Assembly (NCBI GenBank): GCA_910588435.1
Contig: CAJUPL010000017.1
Span: forward strand, 1 to 40,414
DNA length: 40,414 nucleotides
DNA from: an uncultured Eggerthellaceae bacterium
Lineage (GTDB): Bacteria; Actinomycetota; Coriobacteriia; Coriobacteriales; Eggerthellaceae
Direction: 5' to 3'
Shown here: positions 33,264 to 40,414 of the stretch, one piece after another
How the letters are laid out: each line of letters starts with the position of its first letter
How positions within the stretch are numbered: position 1 is the stretch's first letter
Notes under the pieces: model-generated
Database searches by the model: none
The model's input: the letters and a program-made list of their open reading frames with translations, nothing else
What the model was told of the DNA's origin: nothing
Program-made: the position numbers and the translations under genes

Positions 33264-34595
33264 CTAGTCAGTCATGTCAAGGCGGATCTGCGTGGTCATC
33301 CCTGGATCCACCTGCACCTGACGCCCAGGAACCTCCACCGGCGCGTCTTCAGCAACGGCGGCCTCAGCAGGTGCCCCTGTATCAAGGGAAGCCTCTTGCA
33401 TGAGCAGCGCTGACTGCACCAGCGCGTTCGTGAGCAGCCTGTCAGAGGCGATGCGCTCCATGATCTGCGGCCACGTGCGCTGGAACTCGAAGTAGTTCGC
33501 GCAATTCTCCTCAGCGTAGCGCTTGGCCTCGCCCAAGGCCTCCTTCGCCGCGCGCCTGTACGCCTTCTTGTCAGGCCTGACCAGGCTGCGCAAGAACGCC
33601 GTGATGGCGATGCGCCGCTGCAAGCCCTTCTCAAGGAAAGGACCTGGGTAGGGCTTCAAGGACTGCGGCGTGATGCGCAGAAGATCGATCAGCGAATGGC
33701 TGTACTCCAGCTTATCGTGCTCATACAGCCAGCGGAAGATGTCTTGGCGAAAGCGAGCGCCCTCATGCTTGGTCTTCGGCGGCAGATGGCGCAGCTTCCA
33801 CTTGTTGTCAAACCAGATGTCTGAGCCGTACATCCTAAGGTTCAGCATGTAATCCAGGTCTTCACCGCGGGCTATCCATGGGTCGAACGCAAGGCGACGG
33901 AACGCCTCCTTGTGGATGGCCAGGCAACCGCCGCAAACATGATTGGAACGGGATAGACGCGGGCCTGCCATGGCCTTGCGGATCCAGTCATTGAACGCGC
34001 TGCCCTGCTGCCAGAAGCGGTTGTACCAGCGGTCTTCCCATTTGGAGTAGTACGACCCCTGATCGTTTATGTAGTAGCCGGTCTTCGCAAGGATGGGCAC
34101 GCCCTTCTTGGTGAGCTTGCCCAGGCCATACGCAGCCTTGCGCATGAAATCCGGGTCATCTATCACTTCATCGTCATCCAAGAAGATGACGGCGTCGAAC
34201 CCGAGCGCATTCGCCACCACGAGGCCAAGATTGCGAATGGCGCCGTACCCGCGAAGGCCGATCTGCTGGCTGACGTCGTGGATGCCCAGCTGCTCCATGC
34301 GCTGGTTCACTAGCGCAAGCTCAGTTGGGCCTATGATCAGCGTGGAGAGGCTTGGATGCTCAGAGGCGGTCGTGCGCACCTTCTGCAGCGCCTCAGCCTC
34401 TATATTGCGGTCAGCTGCCACCAAGATGATGACCAGCCCCAGGTTCTCAACGCCTTCAAGCGAGCTCAGGCAGCGCCCAAGCTCACCGTCAGCGTTGATG
34501 TTGGTGGTGTGATCGTAGTTGCCGACGATGCCCTTCACCTCAGAGCGCCTGCGCGCGCCTGTGATGAATGTGGGTATGACGACAGCCGGATTCAT
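33264..34595 (-). CDS. Glycosyltransferase family 2-like protein
   Basis: A 443-residue cytoplasmic protein with a GT-A type fold. VVIPTF at the start, AIRNLGLVVANALGFDAVIFLD (cut at about 119-140) and the metal-binding acidic cluster LDDDEVID (139-146) are typical. RSNHVCGGCLAIHKEAF and the later ARGEDLDYMLNLRMYG fit the acceptor and catalytic-base region. The C-terminal 90 residues are helical, with an acidic Ala/Glu/Pro-rich end. There is no membrane helix. It probably adds a sugar to a cell-surface or secreted polymer, but donor and acceptor are unknown. It follows the Pro/Gln-rich membrane protein gene by 49 bases on the same strand. Confidence 0.8.
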   Translation of the reverse strand: MNPAVVIPTFITGARRRSEVKGIVGNYDHTTNINADGELGRCLSSLEGVENLGLVIILVAADRNIEAEALQKVRTTASEHPSLSTLIIGPTELALVNQRMEQLGIHDVSQQIGLRGYGAIRNLGLVVANALGFDAVIFLDDDEVIDDPDFMRKAAYGLGKLTKKGVPILAKTGYYINDQGSYYSKWEDRWYNRFWQQGSAFNDWIRKAMAGPRLSRSNHVCGGCLAIHKEAFRRLAFDPWIARGEDLDYMLNLRMYGSDIWFDNKWKLRHLPPKTKHEGARFRQDIFRWLYEHDKLEYSHSLIDLLRITPQSLKPYPGPFLEKGLQRRIAITAFLRSLVRPDKKAYRRAAKEALGEAKRYAEENCANYFEFQRTWPQIMERIASDRLLTNALVQSALLMQEASLDTGAPAEAAVAEDAPVEVPGRQVQVDPGMTTQIRLDMTD

Positions 34596-34644
34596 GGAGC
34601 CTTAGATGTCAGCCCGTCTTGCGGCCATGCTGTCAGCAGGCAGC

Positions 34645-35481
34645 TTACTCATCAACTACCAGCGTCACCTTTGCCGCTGCCTGCCCAACCTCTTCAAGAG
34701 TGTTGGGGTCATACGCGGTGAAGGTGGCAGTGGAAGGGTAAGTGCCAGCCGCCAGCGGCTGCGTCAGCGTGATCTGCTCGATGAAGCTGTCAGGCTTGAT
34801 GCCGCCGGATTGATAGACAACCTCACCATTGCTGTCAGTGGTGATGGTGACCTTCAAGACGTAGCGGTTGGAAGGCACGTTCTCAATGTAAGCGGTTCCC
34901 GGAGAGGTGCCGTTCTGGAACTCTATGACAGACGCAATGGAGATGTTCAGCATTCCCTCTTGCATCTGGCGATTGCGCTCAGCCTCTATCTCCTCAAGCG
35001 TCTTGTAGGAGGCTTGGCCTTCCTTGGCGGAAGAATCATAGAAGCCGTTGTTGCCAAAGCCGTTCGCGAACACGAGTGCGCACACGATCACGATGACGAC
35101 GATGACGATGCCGCCGATCAGGAGGCGAAGGTTGCGCTTGCCCTTCTCAGAACGGGGAGCCTTCTTGCCATTGCCACCGTTGCCGCCGCTGCCGCCGTTG
35201 CCAGTGCCAGCACCGCTTGGCTGGCCTCCGCGAGGAGCCTTGCCATCCGGCCCGGGCTGTGCACCCTGAGGAGCGCGCTGTGCGGGACGAGCCTGCTGCG
35301 GCATCTGCTGGGGCATGGGCTGCGCCTGATGCGGCATCTGCTGGCCGCCCTGCGCAACGCCCGGATAGGCCTGTTGCGGATGACCTGGACGTGCCTGCCC
35401 GCTTCCTTGCCCGGGCATATTCGAAGCTGGTCCTGGCATTCCGCTCTGTCCTGCAGGGCCGTTCTGCGTATTTGGCGTCAT
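34645..35481 (-). CDS. Single-pass membrane protein with Pro/Gln/Gly-rich cytoplasmic N-terminus
   Basis: I do not recognise the family of this 278-residue protein. Residues 1-108 are low complexity, rich in Pro, Gln, Gly and Met (for example PHQAQPMPQQMPQQARP), ending with a Gly/Asn run and basic residues. One helix follows (about 118-140). The outer part (141-278) is a single beta-rich domain of about 95 residues after a short helical stretch, with GTAYIENVPSNRYVLKVTIT. The N-terminus resembles in composition the cytoplasmic segments of three proteins in the fibre locus. I chose ATG 35481, preceded by aaggaag; a reading from 35634 crosses an AT-rich promoter region. It is divergent from the histidine kinase. 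Confidence 0.7.
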   Translation of the reverse strand: MTPNTQNGPAGQSGMPGPASNMPGQGSGQARPGHPQQAYPGVAQGGQQMPHQAQPMPQQMPQQARPAQRAPQGAQPGPDGKAPRGGQPSGAGTGNGGSGGNGGNGKKAPRSEKGKRNLRLLIGGIVIVVIVIVCALVFANGFGNNGFYDSSAKEGQASYKTLEEIEAERNRQMQEGMLNISIASVIEFQNGTSPGTAYIENVPSNRYVLKVTITTDSNGEVVYQSGGIKPDSFIEQITLTQPLAAGTYPSTATFTAYDPNTLEEVGQAAAKVTLVVDE

Positions 35482-35605
35482 ATTCGCTTCCTTGTTCCTC
35501 AGCGTTGTGTGCTTCACAAAATAAAAATGCACAATAACCTGTAAGTATATTAACCGTTCCTGTATCTTTTGTAAAAACGGTTCGAGGTGCGGAGGAGGTT
35601 CGTTT
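35482..35605. promoter_or_regulatory. AT-rich divergent control region
   Basis: This 124-base gap between divergent genes is distinctly AT-rich. It contains the inverted repeat ttgtg-n-cacaa (about 35504-35519) and several TATATT/TATTTT-like boxes. Promoters for both directions are likely here, but I cannot fix exact -35/-10 pairs. Confidence 0.45.
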
Positions 35606-36931
35606 TTGCGCACGTTCGACAGCAAGAATCGCATTCGTCACATGGTGCCGCGCCCGCTCTCTTTGGAGATGCTGACAGGGCTTGTTGCGCTGATAGCGGC
35701 AGGCGTGCTCATCTGGGCCATGTTCTCAGCGCCCCTGTCCATCCCGCTGGTGATAGCGGCGGGGCTCATCTTCACCATATCCGTTGCCATCATCATCCGC
35801 TTGCTGCTGGACCCTGACTCCATCCGCGCGCGCCAGACTGACTCCATGCTGCAGCTCTCAAGCCTGATGGTGGACCTCACAAGCGACGGCCTTGACATGG
35901 AAGCCGCGCAGCGCATCTGCCAGATCCTGCTGCCAAGCACGCAGGCTATAGCCGTTGCCATCACTGACCGTGAGACCATCTTGGGGTACGCGGGTTACAT
36001 GGAGGCGGAGAACCCGTCGGGCGCGAAGATCCGCACGCAGGCCACGCATGACGTGATCGCCGAAGGGGTGCCGCGCGCCATCTACACGCGCCAAGACATC
36101 GGCCTTCCCGAGGGCAGCAAGGTGATCCAAGCCGCCATCATCATCCCGCTCACGCTAGGTCGTGAGATCTTCGGCACGCTCAAGTTCTATTACCGCAGCG
36201 CGCGCCGCATCACAGAGACGCAGAAATCCATCGCGCAGGGCTTCGGCACGCTGCTGTCAACGCAGATCGCCGCCGCGGAGCTGGAGCAGCAGCGTGACCT
36301 GGCCACCGCCATGGAGCTCAAGATGCTCCAGAACCAGATCAACCCGCATTTCCTGTTCAACACCATCAACACCATCGCCTCGCTCATCCGCACTGACCCT
36401 GCGAAAGCGCGCGTGCTCTTGCGTGATTTCGCCGTGTTCTATCGCTCAACGCTGGAGAACTCCCAGGACAGGATCCAGCTTGCACGTGAGCTGGAGCAGA
36501 CGCAGCGCTACTTCTCGTTCGAGGTGGCGCGCTTCGGCGAAGACAGGCTTGCCATGCAAGTTGACCTGGGGCCGCATGCAACGCGCATCGAGGAGATGCT
36601 GGTGCCGCCGTTCCTATTGCAGCCGCTTGTTGAGAACGCGGTCAAGCACGCCATGCCCGCATCCGGCCTGCTCAGCGTGCGCATCACGGCCAGCGTGGAG
36701 GATGGGGACGTGCTGGTGAACGTGGCTGATGACGGCGTTGGCATGGATGCTGAAACGCGGGATTCCATGATGCATCCGAAGTCTGACACGGGCCTTGGGA
36801 TAGCCGTGAAGAACGTGCATGACCGTATGCATGGCTTCTACGGCGAGAGCGCCTCCATGACCGTTGTGTCAGAGCCGGGCGAGGGCACCACGGTCACATT
36901 GCGCTTCCCGGATGAGGCGAACAACCTGTAG
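35606..36931 (+). CDS. LytS/YehU-type sensor histidine kinase
   Basis: A 441-residue membrane sensor kinase. Two helices (about 20-42 and 45-68) are followed by a GAF-like domain (about 85-220) and the His_kinase domain of the LytS type, with LQNQINPHFLFNTI carrying the phosphorylated His248. The ATP-binding part has PLVENAVKHA, NVADDGVGMD and TGLGIAVKNVHDRM. This kinase class normally pairs with a LytTR-type response regulator encoded next to it. None is present: the next gene is on the other strand and encodes a dehydratase activase. The start is TTG 35606 after ggaggagg. The signal it senses is unknown. Confidence 0.93.
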   Translation: MRTFDSKNRIRHMVPRPLSLEMLTGLVALIAAGVLIWAMFSAPLSIPLVIAAGLIFTISVAIIIRLLLDPDSIRARQTDSMLQLSSLMVDLTSDGLDMEAAQRICQILLPSTQAIAVAITDRETILGYAGYMEAENPSGAKIRTQATHDVIAEGVPRAIYTRQDIGLPEGSKVIQAAIIIPLTLGREIFGTLKFYYRSARRITETQKSIAQGFGTLLSTQIAAAELEQQRDLATAMELKMLQNQINPHFLFNTINTIASLIRTDPAKARVLLRDFAVFYRSTLENSQDRIQLARELEQTQRYFSFEVARFGEDRLAMQVDLGPHATRIEEMLVPPFLLQPLVENAVKHAMPASGLLSVRITASVEDGDVLVNVADDGVGMDAETRDSMMHPKSDTGLGIAVKNVHDRMHGFYGESASMTVVSEPGEGTTVTLRFPDEANNL

Positions 36932-36953
36932 GGACGGGAACCTAAAGGGGCGC

Positions 36954-37940
36954 TTACGAGATGGCACCGCGTTCGCAGCGGTTGCCCCAGGAATCTATCA
37001 GGTCACGATCACGGTAGACGCAGATGATCTCACAGTTGTTGGAGCACTTCTGGCATTCAACCTCACGCGTCTTGAACTGGAAGTCCTGCACTGCGTTGAA
37101 ATCGAACGCGCCACCCGCGAACGGCCCTGACTCCGCATCTCCCACAGGGCCTGCCGCCCGCGCCAGGAGCGCAACGCCGTAGGCTCCCATCAGGTGCCCG
37201 TCCGCGTCCACGATGACTGGGCAGCCCAGAAGCTCTTCGAAGAAGTGTACGACGCCCTCGTTCTTGCTGACGCCGCCCTGGAACACCACGGGCGAGGTGA
37301 TGCGCTTGCCCTTGCCAACGTTGTTCAGGTAGTTGGACGCCACGGCCTTGCAAAGCCCGGCGATGATGTCCTCGCGCGCGTAGCCTACCTGGATCTTGTG
37401 CACCAGGTCAGACTCTGCGAACACGGTGCAGCGCGCAGCGATGTTCGCGGGATTCTCAGAGGTGAGGGCGATAGCGCCGAACTCCTCCACCTCAACGCCA
37501 AGCCTGTGGGCTTGGCTTGAGAGGAAGGATCCTGTTCCCGCGGCGCAGAGGGTGTTCATGGCGTAGTCAGTTGCGATGCCGTTCTCAACGCAGATGATCT
37601 TGGAGTCTTGGCCGCCGATCTCAAGGATGGTGCGCACATCCGGATGGATGTGCGTAGTGCCAACCGCGTGCGCGGTGATCTCATTCTTGATGACTGAAGC
37701 GCCAAGCATGGCGCCAACAAGGCGGCGTGCGCTGCCGGTAGTTCCGGCACCTACGATGCTCAGGTCCTCCGGGGCGCCCTCAAGCTGGCTTGCAAGCTCG
37801 GCGGAGACGCGCTTCGCGGCGTTCGCAGGATCGCCCTCCGTCCAAAGGTAGGAGCGCGCAACTATGTTGCCGTCCTCGTCTATCACCACGCCCTTGGTGG
37901 AGATGGACCCGATGTCTATTCCCAGATATGCCTCTGTCAT
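36954..37940 (-). CDS. Acyl-CoA dehydratase activase (BadF/BadG/BcrA/BcrD ATPase)
   Basis: A 328-residue ATPase of the ASKHA fold that uses ATP to push an electron from a [4Fe-4S] cluster into a 2-hydroxyacyl-CoA dehydratase. It starts YLGIDIGSISTKGVVID (phosphate site). Two cluster-binding cysteines lie in LCAAGTGSFL (about 132) and ARCTVFAESD (about 171), as in HgdC. The extra C-terminus has ECQKCSNNCE, which could bind a further metal site. It is the last gene of a three-gene minus-strand operon after two dehydratase-like proteins. A reducing partner such as ferredoxin is presumed. It converges with the kinase gene. Confidence 0.92.
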   Translation of the reverse strand: MTEAYLGIDIGSISTKGVVIDEDGNIVARSYLWTEGDPANAAKRVSAELASQLEGAPEDLSIVGAGTTGSARRLVGAMLGASVIKNEITAHAVGTTHIHPDVRTILEIGGQDSKIICVENGIATDYAMNTLCAAGTGSFLSSQAHRLGVEVEEFGAIALTSENPANIAARCTVFAESDLVHKIQVGYAREDIIAGLCKAVASNYLNNVGKGKRITSPVVFQGGVSKNEGVVHFFEELLGCPVIVDADGHLMGAYGVALLARAAGPVGDAESGPFAGGAFDFNAVQDFQFKTREVECQKCSNNCEIICVYRDRDLIDSWGNRCERGAIS

Positions 37941-37989
37941 CTGCTTGCCTTTCGAATGCTTGGTGCGGTGTGATCTGTCACCTTTTGCG

Positions 37990-39111
37990 TCAGGTGTGCT
38001 GACGCTTCATGGCCAGCATGTCGTAGAACGCCTCAAGGCGCGTCATGAGGCCGGTGTCTGAGGTCTCGGTGTCATATGTGAGGTACAGGATGGGGATCTT
38101 GTAGTCCTCCGCGATGCGCTGAAGCGTTGGCATGGAGTCTATCTCGGGGGTGCAGCCGGCGCATTTCGCGTGCACCAGGCCGTCGAAGCCCTCCTCCGCG
38201 TAGCGCTTGGCCGCAGCCAGCGTGAGCGTGGTGGTTGGCCCCATGTCATACGTTGCGTACTCAGAGATGCCGCGGCGCAGGTTGGGTTCGTTGTAGTGCG
38301 TATAGCGGTTTGAGAAGTTGAGCATGCGGTGCACCTCAACGCCCATGTCCATGAGCTTCTCATCAAGCCCCAAGTTGGAGTCCTCGTCAATGGCGGTGTA
38401 CATCTCGCCGATGATGCCGATCTTGATCGGGTTTGCGGGCTTGTCCAGCTTGATGGCGTCCGTTTCGCGCTCATAGCTTGCGAACTCCGCGTCCATCTCC
38501 TTCAGGCTGGCGACGCCCTCAAGCCGCGTGAGCAGCCCCTGCCATGCGCGCTTATATGCGCCCTTGTCAACTTCGAAGCCGGCGTTCGCCATATACTTGT
38601 CACGCGCCTTGTCCAGGCTGGTCATCATGTGCCCGCAGGCCAGGAGCTGCTTGACGCCGAACGGCACGTTGATGTCGGGGTTCACCAGCGCCATGACCTC
38701 TTTGGCCCAGCCGTAGTAGCCTTGCTGGATGCCGTGCGAGAAGTTGAGCATCACGAAGTCATAGCCAGCGTCGCGCAGGATCTCCTCCTGCATCTCGCCG
38801 TAGAAGCCCAGCCTGCACGGACCGCCAACTTGCACGAGCACGTTCGCACCGCGCTCAAGCGCTTCAACCCAGTCACCCATCATGTGCTTGAACGGCGTGC
38901 AGACGTCATCGGCCGACATGCGCGCGCCCACCTCAAGCGTGCGCTTGGTGCCGGGCGGCAGCATCAGGTATTCGCAATCAAGCACTTGCTCTGCGAAGAA
39001 CTTGAATGCGGGCCCATAGTATGCGTAGCGAAAGACCGCCACCTTCAGGTCCTTGTGGCGGTTCTTGCGCTTGAAGAAGGCCTTCTTGGGGAGGAGCCCT
39101 GGCTTAGTCAT
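37990..39111 (-). CDS. 2-hydroxyacyl-CoA dehydratase-like protein (HgdB-related)
   Basis: A 373-residue cytoplasmic protein of the group usually labelled 2-hydroxyacyl-CoA dehydratase or activase-related protein. Cysteines suitable for an iron-sulfur cluster are in DVCTPFKHM, VGGPCRLGFYG and KCAGCTPEID. Its start overlaps the end of the preceding gene by eight bases (atgactaa), so the two are coupled. The activase lies 49 bases downstream. The three could form one enzyme system, but the substrate is unknown. Related domains are often fused in one very long protein with two ATPase parts, and here they are separate. Dehydration of a specific acyl-CoA is therefore not proven. Confidence 0.82.
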   Translation of the reverse strand: MTKPGLLPKKAFFKRKNRHKDLKVAVFRYAYYGPAFKFFAEQVLDCEYLMLPPGTKRTLEVGARMSADDVCTPFKHMMGDWVEALERGANVLVQVGGPCRLGFYGEMQEEILRDAGYDFVMLNFSHGIQQGYYGWAKEVMALVNPDINVPFGVKQLLACGHMMTSLDKARDKYMANAGFEVDKGAYKRAWQGLLTRLEGVASLKEMDAEFASYERETDAIKLDKPANPIKIGIIGEMYTAIDEDSNLGLDEKLMDMGVEVHRMLNFSNRYTHYNEPNLRRGISEYATYDMGPTTTLTLAAAKRYAEEGFDGLVHAKCAGCTPEIDSMPTLQRIAEDYKIPILYLTYDTETSDTGLMTRLEAFYDMLAMKRQHT

Positions 39112-40105
39112 TCGCGTAACCTCCCTGCCTGTTGAAGGACAGGATGTCCATGAAGCTCTCCACGCGGGTCTGCACGCCAGCGCTGCCGCTTTGCGCGTCG
39201 ATCACCAGGTTCAGCATGGGGACATCCTTCATGCGGCGGGCGAGCGCGTCTGTGAACAGCGAATCCGGACCGCACGGGAAAGCGCTGATGTGCACCATGC
39301 CGTCGATCTGGTCCTTGAGCGCGCACGCAGCTCCCGCCATCTCCCGGTTCACAAGCCACGGCAGCGTCTCCGAGAAATCGTAGCTTCGCTTGAGCGCTTG
39401 AGCGTGCGGGAACTGGTCTGCGAATATGGCAGTGCCGCCCGCTTCTTCTATGGAGGAGATGATGTCCGCGCAGACGTAGGCGTCGTGCCCTATATACGGA
39501 TGCGCCATGATGAGGATGGCGAACGGGGCCTCAGTTTGCCCGCTTGCGTCCTTCTCAGCAAGTGCCCGCAGCTTGCCTATGAGGGTGAGCGTCTCTGCCT
39601 GCTCCTTCGCGTGAGCTGTGTCCTTCGCGCGCTGGGCAGCCAGCGCCCGCTTGTAGGCGCGCTTGCCTTCCTTGGATGTGCGGCCTAGCTGCTCGGCCAG
39701 CTCTATGTAGTTGGCCGCCGTCTTCTTGGGGTTGGTCACGTCTTCCACCAGGAAGCTGACCACGTTAGGATGCTGGTCACGGAAGGTGGCGCGCACCATG
39801 TCCGGGAGGGATTGGAACTTCGTGCAGAAGCCTTCGCGCGGGTTGGAGGCGCCGAACGCTGGCACGAAGATGGTGTCAGTCTGCTCCAGCAGCTCTGAGA
39901 CATGGCCCAGGAAGACCTTGGAGGCCAGGCAGGCTTCGTCGATGGAGCGATGGTCTCCCTCTTCGAACGTTGCGCGCGTTGTAGGCGTGCTTGTGATGGT
40001 GGGAATGCCAAGCTCCTGGAAGAAGGTCTCCCAGAGCGTGCCGTATTTGTGGTAGAGCATGGCTTGAGGTATGCCAATTGAACTCTGTGACTCTGTCTTT
40101 TGCAT
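39104..40105 (-). CDS. Acyl-CoA dehydratase activase-related protein (DUF2229-like)
   Basis: A 333-residue cytoplasmic protein. The start region SIGIPQAMLYHKYGTLWETF and ELGIPTITSTPT are typical of the DUF2229 proteins found with 2-hydroxyacyl-CoA dehydratases and activases. Cys residues in DEACLASKV, GFCTKFQS and SAFPCGPDSL could hold a cluster. I set the start at ATG 40105. There is no proper ribosome site before it, but a TATACT box lies six bases upstream, which would make the message leaderless. A longer reading to 40234 runs into repeat sequence. It is the first gene of the operon with the HgdB-like protein and the activase. Confidence 0.8.
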   Translation of the reverse strand: MQKTESQSSIGIPQAMLYHKYGTLWETFFQELGIPTITSTPTTRATFEEGDHRSIDEACLASKVFLGHVSELLEQTDTIFVPAFGASNPREGFCTKFQSLPDMVRATFRDQHPNVVSFLVEDVTNPKKTAANYIELAEQLGRTSKEGKRAYKRALAAQRAKDTAHAKEQAETLTLIGKLRALAEKDASGQTEAPFAILIMAHPYIGHDAYVCADIISSIEEAGGTAIFADQFPHAQALKRSYDFSETLPWLVNREMAGAACALKDQIDGMVHISAFPCGPDSLFTDALARRMKDVPMLNLVIDAQSGSAGVQTRVESFMDILSFNRQGGYAND

Positions 40106-40111
40106 CCCGCC

Positions 40112-40117
40112 AGTATA
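40112..40117 (-). promoter_or_regulatory. -10 box of the dehydratase operon (possible leaderless start)
   Basis: On the minus strand TATACT is followed by ggcggg and then ATG 40105. The predicted transcript start coincides with the start codon. No clear -35 box is seen. Confidence 0.5.
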
Positions 40118-40139
40118 CCCTTTCCCCCAGATGCCACCC

Positions 40140-40414
40140 GCATCCCTGCTGCCCAATCCGGTGTCGCGGGCAAAGAGCTTGCCCACTCCTTTTATTGCGG
40201 CCTTCGCGCCTTGTTGCCCCAAAAAATGCTGCATGGGCGAAGAACACGCCCATGCACTTTCATAACGGCCTTTAACAGTTGCATTCGCTTATCGCTCATG
40301 CACCTGTAGCGGCCTTGGTGGCCTCCCGGCCACCTTTTCAGGTGCACCCCCCTGCGGTAGGCGGCTGCATTGCAGCCGCAGCATTGCGCCAGCAATGCGT
40401 AACTTGCCCGACAG
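40140..40414. repeat. Composite palindromic intergenic repeat, copy 7 (cut by the window end)
   Basis: Two terminator-type modules in a row (about 40160-40195 and 40230-40262) are followed by cggcctttaac, a tgcat/atgca hairpin with the tcgcttatcgctc loop and gtagcggccttggtggcc. A GCG-type hairpin (about 40363) and the first part of a three-hairpin module run off the window edge. No gene is supported here. Confidence 0.85.
40230..40262. terminator. Bidirectional terminator hairpin in copy 7
   Basis: A 10-bp stem, tgcatgggcg (40230-40239) with cgcccatgca (40247-40256), is preceded by a six-A tract and followed by ctttcat. With no plus-strand gene before it, its likely use is to end minus-strand transcripts entering from beyond the window. 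Confidence 0.7.

Noticed and set aside
36932..36953. Terminator between the convergent kinase and activase genes
   Set aside because: The 22-base gap contains no stem-loop with a T-tract.

Overview
The window is about 40 kb of chromosome from a moderately GC-rich Gram-positive anaerobe. The best fit is a Coriobacteriia-type actinobacterium (Eggerthellales or a near relative). The reasons are frequent TTG/GTG starts, LPXTG proteins with a class C sortase, 2-hydroxyacyl-CoA-dehydratase-type genes of strict anaerobes, and Gram-positive housekeeping genes. This placement is inference from gene content; there is no rRNA or phylogenetic marker here.

Region 1 (1-15000) is mostly chromosomal core. 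It holds a flavin reductase, a RibD/DHFR-like reductase, a peroxiredoxin overlapping yaaA (oxidative stress pair), an FMN oxidoreductase, two membrane proteins, an acyltransferase, a ccdA-tlpA thiol-redox pair, an MGMT-like protein, glpK, an anchored EEP-fold hydrolase, and an alanine/glycine symporter behind a single-aptamer glycine riboswitch.

Region 2 (15040-27929) is an eleven-gene surface-fibre locus, all on the plus strand. It combines two systems that are usually described apart. One is a SipW/TasA-like set: two SipW-type signal-peptide proteins and an ER-type Ser/His signal peptidase. The other is a sortase pilus: SpaA-like major pilin, giant fibro-slime adhesin, class C sortase and a Ser/Lys signal peptidase. 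Between them lie a pilin-like protein without a sortase signal, an LPQTG protein, a MucBP-type membrane protein and a soluble coiled-coil protein. Three of the proteins carry similar Pro/Gln/Gly/Tyr-rich segments that should all lie in the cytoplasm; a fourth such protein lies outside the locus.

Region 3 (28000-36931) holds a 14-TM-type drug exporter, a secreted NlpC/P60 hydrolase with a hairpin-rich leader, tRNA-Leu(UAA), a TauE/SafE exporter, a glycosyltransferase, a Pro/Gln-rich membrane protein and an orphan LytS-type histidine kinase. Region 4 (36954-40105, minus strand) is a three-gene operon of acyl-CoA dehydratase-like proteins and their ATP-dependent activase.

Nearly every long gene-free gap is filled by one family of composite palindromic repeats (about 1385-1935, 3228-3540, 8885-9500, 14255-14905, 27965-29295, 30718-31175, 40140-40414). 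They start with terminator-like hairpins and continue with arrays of hairpins whose stems differ between copies by compensating changes while linkers and loops are kept. Some copies are mirrored around a conserved centre. This repeat family and the hybrid fibre locus are the two most notable things in the window.
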